Shown here: positions 7,935 to 17,020 of the stretch, one piece after another
Position numbering within the stretch: the stretch's first letter is position 1
Layout: every line of letters starts with the position of its first letter
Assembly (NCBI RefSeq): GCF_029105185.1
Contig: NZ_JAFMZK010000004.1
Location: forward strand, 1 to 64,000
Length of the DNA stretch: 64,000 nt
Reading direction: 5' to 3'
Source of the DNA: Aliiroseovarius sp. Z3
Lineage (GTDB): Bacteria > Pseudomonadota > Alphaproteobacteria > Rhodobacterales > Rhodobacteraceae
The notes under the pieces: generated by a model
Told to the model about the DNA's origin: nothing
The model's database searches: none
What the model saw: only the letters and a program-made list of their open reading frames with translations
Translations under genes and position numbers: made by a program

Positions 7935-10754
7935 ATGGCTAAAGAGTTTCTCGGAGCAGGTGACAAGGGCGCACACTATCACCGCTGCGATTTTCAGGTG
8001 CACAGTCCAAGGGATCGCCAGTGGAAAGGTGATGCGTGCGTCACTGACGAAGAGCGGGCGCAATATGCAGCCAGCTTAATTGCCGCATGCCGCGAGAAAG
8101 GCCTCGACGCTATAGCCGTGACCGATCACCATGACATGGCTTTCGTGAAATATGTGCGGGAAGCGGCTGCACAAGAAACCGACGCAGAAGGAAACGAGTT
8201 ACCAGATCGAGAGCGCATTGTAGTTTTCCCTGGTATCGAGCTGACTTTGGCCGTTCCGTGCCAAGCTATCCTTATCTTGGATGCCGATTTTGAGGATAAT
8301 CGCTTCGATTCTGTTCTAACAGCGTTGGCGGTCAATCCCGCGCCGGGTGCTGACGCAAAGACCGCTCAGACAGAACGCCTGGAAACCATCGACTCTTTCA
8401 AATTGCTCAAAACGAAACTCGATGAACATAGCTGGCTTAAGGATCGCTACATCATATTTCCAAATGTCAGTGGCGAGGGGAAATTCTCGCTTCTGAGAAA
8501 TGGTATGGCTCCAAAGTACAAGGATATGCCGTGCGTCGGCGGCTATCTCGATGGCTCCAAAAGCGGGCTCAAACCAGGCACCCTGAATATTGTGGGTGGT
8601 AAAGAGAAGGCATGGGGACACAAGCGTATTGCCTGCATCCAGACATCGGACAACCGACGAGCTGATCACGCCGATCTTGGTAATCATTCGTCATGGATTA
8701 AGTGGGCGAACCCTACCGCAGAAGCATTGCGGCAAGCATGTCTGGCTCAAGAGTCGCGGATCGCCGATGACGCGCCAAATCTTCCCACGGTGGTAATCAC
8801 TTCAATCAGTGTCCAGAATAGCGCATTTCTCGGTCCGGTAGAGTTGTCCTTTAATCCCCAGTACAACGCCCTGATCGGGGGGCGTGGTACAGGCAAGTCG
8901 ACAATACTTGAATACCTAAGGTGGGCGCTTTGCGACCAACCCCCGGCATCTGACCGAGAAGACACACCTGACTACCAAGCTCGCAGGACGCGTCTCATCG
9001 ATGGAACTCTAAAACAAATGGGAGCAACGGTGGATGTGTCATTCACTGTAAACGGGGTTCCTCATCAAGTTCGACGCTCAAGCAAGGACGGCTCGACTCA
9101 GATCAAGGTTGGCGAAGATGAGCTTCGCCCCTGTTCAGAAAGTGAGGTACGAACCCTTCTGCCGATCCAAGCATACAGTCAAAAGCAACTTAGCAATGTC
9201 AGCGTCCGACTAGATGAACTGGGGCGGTTCATCCGAACACCAATTCAGACCGAACTCGGTTCCCTTCAGAGGAAAATAGAAGAGCAGGAAACGAAGTTAA
9301 GGAAGAGTTTTTCAACACGCCAACGCCAAAAAACCATACAAAGAGATATTGGGCGTATCCAGCTTGAAGTACGTTCATATCAAGAGCAGGCCAACCAAAT
9401 TCGAACGTCGCTGGCTGGTCTATCGGACGAAGATCGGCAGTTGCTTGAACTTGGCCCGTACTTTGATCGTGCTGAACAGGCTGTCGAAATGCGTGAAGTG
9501 CGTCTTGAGGCAATCAAGGATCGCATCGCGGATTTTCGGGTCGAGGATGAAGAAGTTGCGGATGAACAAGTCTTGGTGTTGCCGGAAGGGTTCCCCAATC
9601 GAGAGCGGGTAGATGCGCTAATATCTGAATATGATGCACTTATCGAAAGTGTTGAAGCCTCTCTTGGAAGCGTGGTCAGGCGAATTGATGAAGCCCTTTC
9701 CGCTGGAGAAGGTAGCACGAAGTCCGTTTGGGATGCCCAACTTGAAGCCTATCGACTAGCCTATGATGAGGCGGTGGAGCGTTCTTCGACCCATAGAGAC
9801 CAGATGGGTCAACTAAAATCCTTAGAAGCTAGGGTTGGCGATCTTCAAAGAGAACTTTCGAGGCTTAATGATGAGGTTAAATCTTATCAAAAAGCCGTTG
9901 AAGCTTATCAACTCGATCAGGAAAAACTGCATGAGTATCGTCAGCAGCGTGATGCATTAATCCAGACACAATGTGATGCTCTGACTGAAAGTTCTGGTGC
10001 AGCAATACGAGCACAGGTGCAACGATACGCCGATGCTGAGCGGTTCTCTTCGATGCTCAAGTCAAAACTGTCTGGGTCAAACATCAGAACAGCAAAACTT
10101 GATCAAGTAATAGGGTATATCCTTGATGCCGAAGATCCTCATCGCGCTTGGGAAGGCGTTTTGGAGGATCTTGAAGGCCTTGCTAGTTTGAATCTGGACG
10201 CTGAGGTAGCCGATCAGATGCCCGATAGCCCGTTTTTGTCGGATGCAGGTGCGACAGCGGGCGACTGTGAAAAACTCTCGCGGAAGCTTGATCCTGAGGA
10301 TTGGTTGGCTCTGTCCCTGACTGAAATTGAAAGCAAGCCAAAATTTGAATATCGCTCGCGTGAAGGAGAATACATCGAATTTTCAAATGCTTCGTCAGGT
10401 CAACAGGCTACTGCGCTACTTCGTACCCTGCTGAACCAGTCTGGACCGCCGCTGTTAATCGATCAGCCCGAAGAAGATCTTGATAACCCTGTAATGCAAG
10501 AAATAGTCGAGCAGATTTGGGCGGCGAAGAAACGGCGTCAGATCATTTTCGTCAGTCACAATGCTAACTTGGTAGTAAATGGCGATGCGGAATTGGTAGC
10601 TTGGTGTGAGTATCGTAAAGCAGGCGATCAGTCAGGTGGAAAAATCGCCGGTGAGGGCGCAATAGATATTCCTGCCGCTCGCGATGCGATTAAACGGATC
10701 ATGGAAGGCGGAGAAGCTGCATTCAATCTGCGGCGAGAAAAATATGGTTTTTAG
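7935..10754 (+). CDS. PHP-domain + SMC/RecN-like ATPase, probable defence protein
   Basis: A 939-residue protein fused from two parts. The N-terminus is a PHP-type metallo-phosphoesterase domain: QVHSPRD 21-27, TDHHD 63-67, PGIE 99-102 and SDNRRADHADLG 238-249 supply metal-binding His and Asp residues. The rest is an SMC-like ATPase split by a long coiled coil: Walker A GGRGTGKST 315-323, helices about 425-740, signature SSGQQ 820-824, Walker B LLIDQPEEDLDN 840-851 and switch H875. The layout matches proteins annotated as TrlF/PHP-AAA and is reminiscent of RloC-type nucleases found with type I systems. ATG 7935 is preferred over TTG 7932 for its spacing from GGAGAG. Domains are certain; substrate is unknown. 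Confidence 0.85.
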   Translation: MAKEFLGAGDKGAHYHRCDFQVHSPRDRQWKGDACVTDEERAQYAASLIAACREKGLDAIAVTDHHDMAFVKYVREAAAQETDAEGNELPDRERIVVFPGIELTLAVPCQAILILDADFEDNRFDSVLTALAVNPAPGADAKTAQTERLETIDSFKLLKTKLDEHSWLKDRYIIFPNVSGEGKFSLLRNGMAPKYKDMPCVGGYLDGSKSGLKPGTLNIVGGKEKAWGHKRIACIQTSDNRRADHADLGNHSSWIKWANPTAEALRQACLAQESRIADDAPNLPTVVITSISVQNSAFLGPVELSFNPQYNALIGGRGTGKSTILEYLRWALCDQPPASDREDTPDYQARRTRLIDGTLKQMGATVDVSFTVNGVPHQVRRSSKDGSTQIKVGEDELRPCSESEVRTLLPIQAYSQKQLSNVSVRLDELGRFIRTPIQTELGSLQRKIEEQETKLRKSFSTRQRQKTIQRDIGRIQLEVRSYQEQANQIRTSLAGLSDEDRQLLELGPYFDRAEQAVEMREVRLEAIKDRIADFRVEDEEVADEQVLVLPEGFPNRERVDALISEYDALIESVEASLGSVVRRIDEALSAGEGSTKSVWDAQLEAYRLAYDEAVERSSTHRDQMGQLKSLEARVGDLQRELSRLNDEVKSYQKAVEAYQLDQEKLHEYRQQRDALIQTQCDALTESSGAAIRAQVQRYADAERFSSMLKSKLSGSNIRTAKLDQVIGYILDAEDPHRAWEGVLEDLEGLASLNLDAEVADQMPDSPFLSDAGATAGDCEKLSRKLDPEDWLALSLTEIESKPKFEYRSREGEYIEFSNASSGQQATALLRTLLNQSGPPLLIDQPEEDLDNPVMQEIVEQIWAAKKRRQIIFVSHNANLVVNGDAELVAWCEYRKAGDQSGGKIAGEGAIDIPAARDAIKRIMEGGEAAFNLRREKYGF

Positions 10755-10905
10755 CAAAGACCTCAGCTTGGCGTGGTATTAAGTGTGGTATAATTCATTA
10801 TCCATTCAAAAAAACTATTTACTTACAATTAATTAAATAACAAGTATGTAAGACTTCGTCTCCGCCACCAAACCTTATGTCTTTCTGCCAAGCAGCTTTA
10901 TTGCG

Positions 10906-11634
10906 TCACAAGACCGAGGCAAGAAACTCTTTTGTGCGTTTTGTTTGTGGGGTGTTGAAGATCTGATCTGGTGTGCCGGTCTCAATGATCTTTCCGCCAT
11001 CCAGCACACAGACCCTGTCAGCGGCTTCCTTGGCAAAACCCATTTCATGGGTGGCAAGGATCATCGTCATGTTCTGGGTTTTCAGCTTTAGCAGGGTTTC
11101 CAGCACTTCGCTGACCAGTTCCGGGTCCAAGGCCGAGGTCACTTCATCAAACAGCATGATTTTCGGCTGCATCGCCAGCGCACGAACGATGGCAACACGC
11201 TGTTGTTGTCCCCCCGACAGCTGATCGGGATAGGCGTGCATTCGGTCTTTCAGATTGAACCGTTCGAAAAGCTGGGTCACGTCCGGCAACAGGTCTTTCT
11301 TTGACCGCTTGAATACGCGGGATGGTGCAAGCAGCACGTTTTCGACCGCAGTCATATGTGGAAACAAGTTGAAGCTTTGAAAGACAAGACCGATCTTGCG
11401 GCGGACAGGTTGTGGGGCGACATCGGGCAGAGAGATGTCGCGGCCGTCGAACCAGATCTCGCCCTCGTCAATCGGCTCTAACAGGTTGATCGTGCGCAGA
11501 AGCGTAGATTTTCCCGAACCGGAGGCCCCGATCAGGCAGACCATCTCGCCTTCGTTAACCTCCAGATCAATGCCACGAAGCACTTCGGTGGCGCCGAACG
11601 ATTTGGTGACATTTGACAGATGAAGAATGGGCAT
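10906..11634 (-). CDS. Polar amino-acid ABC transporter, ATP-binding protein
   Basis: A 242-residue ATPase of the GlnQ/HisP family that powers amino-acid import. Walker [10 protein letters not shown] is at 36-44. The signature [15 protein letters not shown], Walker B IMLFDEVTSALD and a switch histidine in ATHEMGF follow. The ATG at 11634 overlaps the permease stop by one base (TGATG), so translation is coupled. It is the last gene of a minus-strand three-gene operon (binding protein, permease, ATPase) and converges with the defence island. Confidence 0.93.
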   Translation of the reverse strand: MPILHLSNVTKSFGATEVLRGIDLEVNEGEMVCLIGASGSGKSTLLRTINLLEPIDEGEIWFDGRDISLPDVAPQPVRRKIGLVFQSFNLFPHMTAVENVLLAPSRVFKRSKKDLLPDVTQLFERFNLKDRMHAYPDQLSGGQQQRVAIVRALAMQPKIMLFDEVTSALDPELVSEVLETLLKLKTQNMTMILATHEMGFAKEAADRVCVLDGGKIIETGTPDQIFNTPQTKRTKEFLASVL

Positions 11635-12464
11635 CAACTGCGCGCCTTGTTCTGTTTTGCGATCAGGTAATCGGCAAAGCGGGTCACCGGGATCGTAACC
11701 GCCAGAAATATGATCGCGGCCCCGACATAGGGTGTGAAATTCGCCAGCAGGGATTTGTGGACACCGGCTTGGCGCAGCAATTCCACGGGTCCGATGAAGG
11801 ACAGAAGCGCCACGTCTTTTTGCAGGGCAACCAGCATGTTCATGTTGGCTGGCACCACGCGGCGGATCGCCTGCGGCAAAACCACATAGCGCATGATGTC
11901 GGTATGCGACAGTCCAAGCGACTTGGCTGCCGCCCGCTGGCTTTCATGAACGCTTTCTATGCCGGCACGGAAGATCTCGGCGACATAGGCGGAGTAGGTC
12001 AGGATCAGGGCAAGCGAGCCCCAGATGTATGGGCTGTTCCATGGGCGTTGCAGACCAAGGCCGGGCACGCCGAAGCCGATCAGGAACACGATCAGGATCA
12101 CTGGGACGCCGCGAAAAATATCGGTGTAAAGCACACCGAACACGCGCAAGGGAAACAGGGCGGGTGCGCGTGCGTCGCGGCACAGCGCGATAAGCAGCCC
12201 GAGTATGGCGATGATGGGGGTGCACCACAGAAAAATGGCAACGTCCCACCGAAAAGCAGACAGAAGTGATGGAAAGGTCTTTGCGAGGATTTCCCAATCG
12301 AAGAAGCTGCTGCGCACCCGGTCCCAGCCCGGTGTCATCGGCAAAAGAATGACGATCAGGCCTACGACAACAATGGTGCTAAGCGTCGCGACCATCACCG
12401 ATTTGCGCCGCGCCTTTTGTTCATAGATTTGGCGGGCCGTAAGGCCCGCGCTTGTCGTTTTCAT
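11634..12464 (-). CDS. Polar amino-acid ABC transporter, permease
   Basis: A 276-residue inner-membrane protein of the HisM/GlnP type. A first transmembrane helix lies at about 22-43. The MetI-like domain carries the expected coupling motif region (ESVHESQRAAAKSLGLSHTD), which contacts the ATPase. Only one permease gene is present, so it probably works as a homodimer, as is usual in single-permease systems. It sits 11 bp downstream of the binding-protein gene. A GC-rich stem-loop (12432-12449) lies just inside its coding start. Confidence 0.92.
   Translation of the reverse strand: MKTTSAGLTARQIYEQKARRKSVMVATLSTIVVVGLIVILLPMTPGWDRVRSSFFDWEILAKTFPSLLSAFRWDVAIFLWCTPIIAILGLLIALCRDARAPALFPLRVFGVLYTDIFRGVPVILIVFLIGFGVPGLGLQRPWNSPYIWGSLALILTYSAYVAEIFRAGIESVHESQRAAAKSLGLSHTDIMRYVVLPQAIRRVVPANMNMLVALQKDVALLSFIGPVELLRQAGVHKSLLANFTPYVGAAIIFLAVTIPVTRFADYLIAKQNKARS
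12432..12449 (-). promoter_or_regulatory. Stem-loop at the start of the permease coding sequence
   Basis: Arms GCGGGCC and GGCCCGC pair perfectly around a 4-nt loop, 15 nt inside the permease gene. On the transcript this lies right after the binding-protein gene. It may lower permease expression relative to the binding protein, either by transcript processing or by slowing initiation. No U-tract follows, so it is not a standard terminator. Confidence 0.45.
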
Positions 12465-12475
12465 GGAATGTGTCG

Positions 12476-13297
12476 TTATTTAATCAGCGGAACGCCGGTG
12501 GTTTCTTGCAGCCACTCGGCCTCGATCGCGGCGAGGGTTCCGTCATCCTTCATCGCAGACAGTGCTTCATCCACGCAGGCTTTCAGTGGGTTTCCTTCTT
12601 CCATCAGGATGCCGAACTGGTCGGGATTTTCGCTGCGGTCGGCGGGAAACTGACCCAGAAGCGCACCATCATCCAGAACCACAGCGCTGAGATAGAGCGC
12701 GGTCGGAAGATCGAACAAGGCCGCGTCGATCTGGTTGGCTTTCATCGCCTCGACCACGTTCACGTTATCATCGTACAAAAGCGGCGTATCAGCGGGCGCG
12801 ATTGACGAATTGACGGTTTCAAGCGCCGTGGTGCCTGCCATGACGCCCCATTTCAGGTTTTTCAGTGATTCAAGCTCGGCGGTTGCGCCACCATCGACTG
12901 TCGGTTGGCGCACCAATACGGCCATGGCGGCAGAATAGTAAGGCTCGGAGAAATCGACAACTTTCTCGCGGTCCTCGGTGATCGAGAATTGTTGCAGGTT
13001 CACGTCGAACTCTTTTGCGCCCGGCTGAATCGACTGGTCAAAGGTTGCGCGTGTCCAGACGACGGCGTCCTTTTCAAAGCCCATGCGCTTGGCCACCTCA
13101 TAGGCGACGGCGGCTTCAAAACCGGCCCCGCTTGCCGGGTCGTCATCCATCACCCAAGGGTAATAGGCGGGGTTGCCCGTCGCGATGGTCAAAACATCGG
13201 GGGTCAGGGTTTTCCCATCGGCACAATGGTCGTCGGCAATGGCAGATGTTGCGCCCAGCAGGCTGAACATCAGGGCGGTTGTGAAAATCGGTTTCAT
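12476..13297 (-). CDS. Polar amino-acid ABC transporter, periplasmic substrate-binding protein
   Basis: A 273-residue SBP_bac_3-type protein that captures the substrate in the periplasm. The start at 13297 is chosen because GGAG lies seven bases upstream and the product then begins with a clean signal peptide (MKPIFTTALMFSLLGATSAIA, cleavage before DDHC). The mature part shows the typical family motif in FDVNLQQFSITEDREKVVDFSEPYYSA. It heads the importer operon. The ligand cannot be named from sequence, although the family favours amino acids. Confidence 0.92.
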   Translation of the reverse strand: MKPIFTTALMFSLLGATSAIADDHCADGKTLTPDVLTIATGNPAYYPWVMDDDPASGAGFEAAVAYEVAKRMGFEKDAVVWTRATFDQSIQPGAKEFDVNLQQFSITEDREKVVDFSEPYYSAAMAVLVRQPTVDGGATAELESLKNLKWGVMAGTTALETVNSSIAPADTPLLYDDNVNVVEAMKANQIDAALFDLPTALYLSAVVLDDGALLGQFPADRSENPDQFGILMEEGNPLKACVDEALSAMKDDGTLAAIEAEWLQETTGVPLIK

Positions 13298-13390
13298 CGG
13301 AATCTCCATTTGGATGGCGCCCAGTGACTTTAGGGCGGGCAGAACTTGGCTGTCCAGATGAAGTTGCGATTTGATGTCAGGAACGCAGTT

Positions 13391-13415
13391 GCCGCGCCGG
13401 GCCGGGGCGCGCGGC
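13391..13415 (-). terminator. GC-rich hairpin between secretion and importer operons
   Basis: Arms GCCGCGC and GCGCGGC pair around an 11-nt GC-rich loop, ~24 nt after the stop of the HlyD-family gene in the direction of transcription. There is no U-run, so termination is only a guess. The position between two minus-strand operons supports it. Confidence 0.4.
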
Positions 13416-13438
13416 CAGTTCCCTGACCGCGCGTGCCA

Positions 13439-14734
13439 TCATTCTTCGCGAAACGCCAGATCAAGATAGTCCGTGAAGGGTTTCAACAGGTAAGAGGCCG
13501 GGCTCTGTGCTCCGGTCTGGATGAACGCCTCGACCGGCATGCCGGGTATAATCTCGTTTTCACCCAAGAGATCGTAGGCGGCTGGATCAATCTCGACCTC
13601 ACCCGCGAAGTATCTCTGACCGGTTTGTTCGTCCGTTATGGCATCGGCCGAGATCAGGCTGATCTGCCCAGACAGTTCTGGCGTCGTGCGGGCATTGAAT
13701 GCCGGAAACTTCAGAACGGCTTCTTGCCCAACGGTGACCCGGTCAATCTCCAACGGGGCCAGCTGCACAGATACGATCAGCGGGCTATTGTCAGGCACGA
13801 TCGCGGCCACTTCGCCCCCGGCTGGTACGACCGAACCGACGGTGTAAACGGTCATGCCATAGACCACCCCATCCACAGGCGCCTTCAGGTTCAGCCGGGA
13901 CAGGCGTGTTTCGACAGCACGCAGTTTTTCCTGCAGCTCTGCCTCGCGCGGTTGCAGGTTGCGAAGCTCTTCCTGCGCACTTTCCTGACGTTCCGACCGG
14001 GCTTTCAGACGCTCAATCTCGTAGCCCGCGATGGCATTGCGCGTGGCCGCGATTTGTGCCTCGGTCTCGCCGGTCAGGCCATTGATCTGGGCCATCTGTT
14101 TTTGCAGGTCCAGAACCTGTGACCGTTCGGTCAGGTTCCTGTCCAGCAGATCCTGAAAGGTCTTCAGGTTGTTGCGCATCAACTCGGCCTGCTCGCGATT
14201 GGCCGCGAGTTGCTTTTCAAGCCCGACAATTGACGCTTCGGATTGCGCGCGTCGTTCGCGCAACTGATCGTCGGTCTGGCCAAGCGTTTTGCGGCGGGTG
14301 TCGAACAGTTTTTGTTGTGTATCCAGAATGCCTTGCAGGTCGAGGTCACCCTTGGCACCGGACAGAAGTGCAGGGCGGAAGGTGATTTCCCCCGCTTCCA
14401 CCGCTTCGGCGGACAGACGATCAATGTTGGCTTGTACTTCAAACAGGGCGTGGCTGATGATGTTTTGTTCAGACCGCAGTTCGGCATCGTCCAGCAGGAT
14501 TATGGTTTCCCCTGCTTTGATCGTGTCGCCATTGCGCACAAGGATGTCTGCGACCACACCGCCATCCGGGTGTTGCACGACCTGTTTGCGTTGGTCGACC
14601 TCGACATAACCCGACGCCACAACCGCCGCGTTGATGGTTGAATACGCGCCCCAAGCCAGCAATCCGCCCAGCCCGATGATCAGCGCCCACATGCCCTGTG
14701 CTACATAGGTTTTTGCATTCCAATCACTGGGCAT
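13439..14734 (-). CDS. Type I secretion periplasmic adaptor (HlyD/PrtE family)
   Basis: A 431-residue membrane-fusion protein that bridges the inner-membrane ABC exporter and an outer-membrane TolC-like channel. A short cytoplasmic tail and one transmembrane helix (about 16-37) come first. A lipoyl/barrel segment follows (VEVDQRKQVVQHPDGGVVADILV), then a long coiled coil (about 110-275), then the returning barrel (LNLKAPVDGVVYGMTVYTVG). The ATG at 14734 gives an 11-bp overlap with the exporter gene. Longer upstream readings run into that gene and are rejected. No TolC or secreted RTX protein is encoded nearby. Confidence 0.92.
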   Translation of the reverse strand: MPSDWNAKTYVAQGMWALIIGLGGLLAWGAYSTINAAVVASGYVEVDQRKQVVQHPDGGVVADILVRNGDTIKAGETIILLDDAELRSEQNIISHALFEVQANIDRLSAEAVEAGEITFRPALLSGAKGDLDLQGILDTQQKLFDTRRKTLGQTDDQLRERRAQSEASIVGLEKQLAANREQAELMRNNLKTFQDLLDRNLTERSQVLDLQKQMAQINGLTGETEAQIAATRNAIAGYEIERLKARSERQESAQEELRNLQPREAELQEKLRAVETRLSRLNLKAPVDGVVYGMTVYTVGSVVPAGGEVAAIVPDNSPLIVSVQLAPLEIDRVTVGQEAVLKFPAFNARTTPELSGQISLISADAITDEQTGQRYFAGEVEIDPAAYDLLGENEIIPGMPVEAFIQTGAQSPASYLLKPFTDYLDLAFREE

Positions 14735-16463
14735 GTTCAAGCCTCCGGCTGTTTTGTGCCGGCACAACGGCCGGGCTTTTTCTGACAAATTTTTCCAGAA
14801 TATCCTGGCGCGGACCAAAGGCGCGCATCTTGCCATTATCAATGAGAAGCACCCGCTCGCATTGCGCCAAAGCAGAAGGGCGGTGCGAGATAATCAGGAC
14901 CGCCTGACCGGCCTCTTTCGCGTTCGAGATCGCCTTGTTCAGCGACCGGACCCCGCTGTCATCCAGGCTGGAGTTTGGCTCGTCGAGGATCAGAACGGCG
15001 GGATCGCCGAACAGTGCACGGGCCAGCCCTACACGTTGGCGCTGTCCCCCAGAAAGCCGACTTCCTCCGTCGGATATGACTGTGTCGTACCCATTGGGAA
15101 GGCCAAGGATCAATTCGTGCGCCCCCGCAGCGCGTGCGGCTTTGACGATATCTTCGGGGTCGGCGTCTGGATCAAACCGCGCCACGTTCTGCGCGACCGT
15201 GCCCGGAAACAACACCACGTCTTGTGGCAGATATCCCAACAGACGACCAAGCCGATCCGGCGCGTATTGATGAAGGTCGGCACCACCCAAGCGGATTTCG
15301 CCGGTGCGGGGCGGCCAGACCCCGGTCAATGCTTTGGCCAAGGTGGACTTTCCAGCCGCACTTGGTCCGATTACGGCGACGGCTTCGCCCGGCTGAATGT
15401 CAAAGCTGACCCCCATCAGCAATGGTTTGGTCGCACCAACAGGTGCCACGGTAAGTCCTTTAACCTGCATTCGACTTTCGGGTGCGGGCAGCGGCATCAG
15501 GGCAGGGCGGGGCGGTGTATCGGTCAAGACCGAGCGCAGCGAACGCCATCCTTGGGCAGCTGCCTGAAACACGCCCCATTGCGCGACCGACTGCTCGACC
15601 GGAGCCAGCGCCCGACCCAGAAGGATCGAGCCTGCAATCATCGCGCCCGGCGTCAGCTCGCCACGCAATACCAACCACGCGCCAAGCGCAAGGATGCCGG
15701 ACTGTAACAACAGCCGGAACGCTTTGGTCGCGGCTGCAAGTCGCCCGCGTTTGTCTGCTGCAAATATCCGGCTGCTCAGGGCGTCGCGCCGCACCTGGGT
15801 CCAGCCGTCGGTCAGCGGTTCTTCCATGCCAAGGCCCTGCACCGTCTCGATGGATTTGCGCATGTAATCGGTGCGACCGTCGGCCTGTGCCGAAAGCTGG
15901 CTTGCCTCGGACAGCGCAGCACTTGTGACGCGTTGATTGGCGAAAGCCAGAATGAACAAAACCAATCCACCGGCCAAGGCAAACCAACCCATCATCGGGT
16001 GGAAGATGAACAAAAGTGCAAGAAATGCCGGTGCCCATGGCAGGTCGATCAAAGCAGTCAAAGCAGGAGAGGCAAGCAGCGACTGAATGCTGGTCAGATC
16101 ACGCAACCCGGTTGCCGGGCGTGACCGCTGATCTGCGTTTTCGGCCTGTCGCAGTACGGCGTCAAAGACGCGTCGGTCCAATGCCGACTGAAACCCTGCG
16201 CCAACACGAGCCAGCACTCGTCCCCGCACGTGATCCAGAAACCCCATCAGCGTGTAAAGAAACACCACAAGGCCAAACAGGGCGACCAATGTGGCCGAGG
16301 ATCGGCTGGACAGGACGCGGTCATAGACTTGCAGCATGAACAGCGGACCAGTCAGCATCAGCAGGTTGACTGCTGCACTGAAAATGACAACGCCGATAAG
16401 TTCGTATCGAAACCCCGCCAGGGTGTGGCTGAGTTCGCGGGATTGGTGTCTTGGATCGGTCAT
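14724..16463 (-). CDS. Type I secretion ABC permease/ATPase (PrtD family)
   Basis: A 579-residue half-transporter: an exporter-type transmembrane domain (about 1-300) fused to an ATPase. Walker A GPSAAGKST lies near residue 370, the signature LSGGQRQRVGLARAL follows, and Walker B ends LILDEPNSSLDD. No C39 peptidase domain is present at the N-terminus, as in PrtD-type exporters of unprocessed proteins. I prefer ATG 16463 because GGAGCGG lies just upstream. A GTG at 16520 would add 19 residues and has a weaker site. It is coupled to the adaptor gene. The cargo is unknown. Confidence 0.9.
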   Translation of the reverse strand: MTDPRHQSRELSHTLAGFRYELIGVVIFSAAVNLLMLTGPLFMLQVYDRVLSSRSSATLVALFGLVVFLYTLMGFLDHVRGRVLARVGAGFQSALDRRVFDAVLRQAENADQRSRPATGLRDLTSIQSLLASPALTALIDLPWAPAFLALLFIFHPMMGWFALAGGLVLFILAFANQRVTSAALSEASQLSAQADGRTDYMRKSIETVQGLGMEEPLTDGWTQVRRDALSSRIFAADKRGRLAAATKAFRLLLQSGILALGAWLVLRGELTPGAMIAGSILLGRALAPVEQSVAQWGVFQAAAQGWRSLRSVLTDTPPRPALMPLPAPESRMQVKGLTVAPVGATKPLLMGVSFDIQPGEAVAVIGPSAAGKSTLAKALTGVWPPRTGEIRLGGADLHQYAPDRLGRLLGYLPQDVVLFPGTVAQNVARFDPDADPEDIVKAARAAGAHELILGLPNGYDTVISDGGSRLSGGQRQRVGLARALFGDPAVLILDEPNSSLDDSGVRSLNKAISNAKEAGQAVLIISHRPSALAQCERVLLIDNGKMRAFGPRQDILEKFVRKSPAVVPAQNSRRLEHAQ

Positions 16464-17020
16464 ATCCGCTCCGTTTTGGTCAGACGTGGCAGCAGGCGTG
16501 CCGCGTTGGTCATGCGACACGCCGTGGATACGGTTGGAAACGATCTGAGGAGGGGTGCTGCAGCTTTACCTGCTCTGCACACCCCATTGGCCGTTTTGTC
16601 TCCGTGAGTGGTCGGGGTTAAAAAGGGCGAAAGTGAAGAAATGGGGAGTCCTCTCCACTGGGTCGAGCGTGTTGGGCGATCCGACGCCTGTTTTGTGGTG
16701 GAGATCGGCAATCTTGTGCCAGTCAGGTGGCTCGGATGGTCTCGCAGTCGCGATTCCGCTCAGCCCTTGCCGCCAAAATGGTGTGAAAGCGCCGACCATG
16801 CGATCGGTCAGCCCGTTCTCGGGAGGGCAGAATTGGTGAGTCGCCTTGCCGGTCGTCGTCTTTGTCGCCTTCAGCAATTCAGACAGCTAAGCCTCGGTCA
16901 AGTATCAGCACGGTGCAGGGTACTGGTCTTCGGGGGCGGGGTCGTCCTATTGTCGCAGCATGACAATCTCTGCGTAACGGCCACACAGAGGAACCAGAAA
17001 CAAGGAAGGCACAGGCGCCC
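16464..17020. other. Gene-free divergent intergenic region (~560 bp)
   Basis: This separates the divergent secretion operon and phosphoesterase gene. Open frames cross it on both strands, but none has a recognisable product, a good ribosome-binding site, or coding character like the neighbours. It must hold the promoters of both units. I see no convincing inverted repeat, tRNA or mobile-element end. Confidence 0.5.

Noticed and set aside
16566-16877. Minus-strand open frame upstream of the secretion operon
   Set aside because: Proline-rich composition without recognisable domain or start signal; more likely promoter-region DNA.
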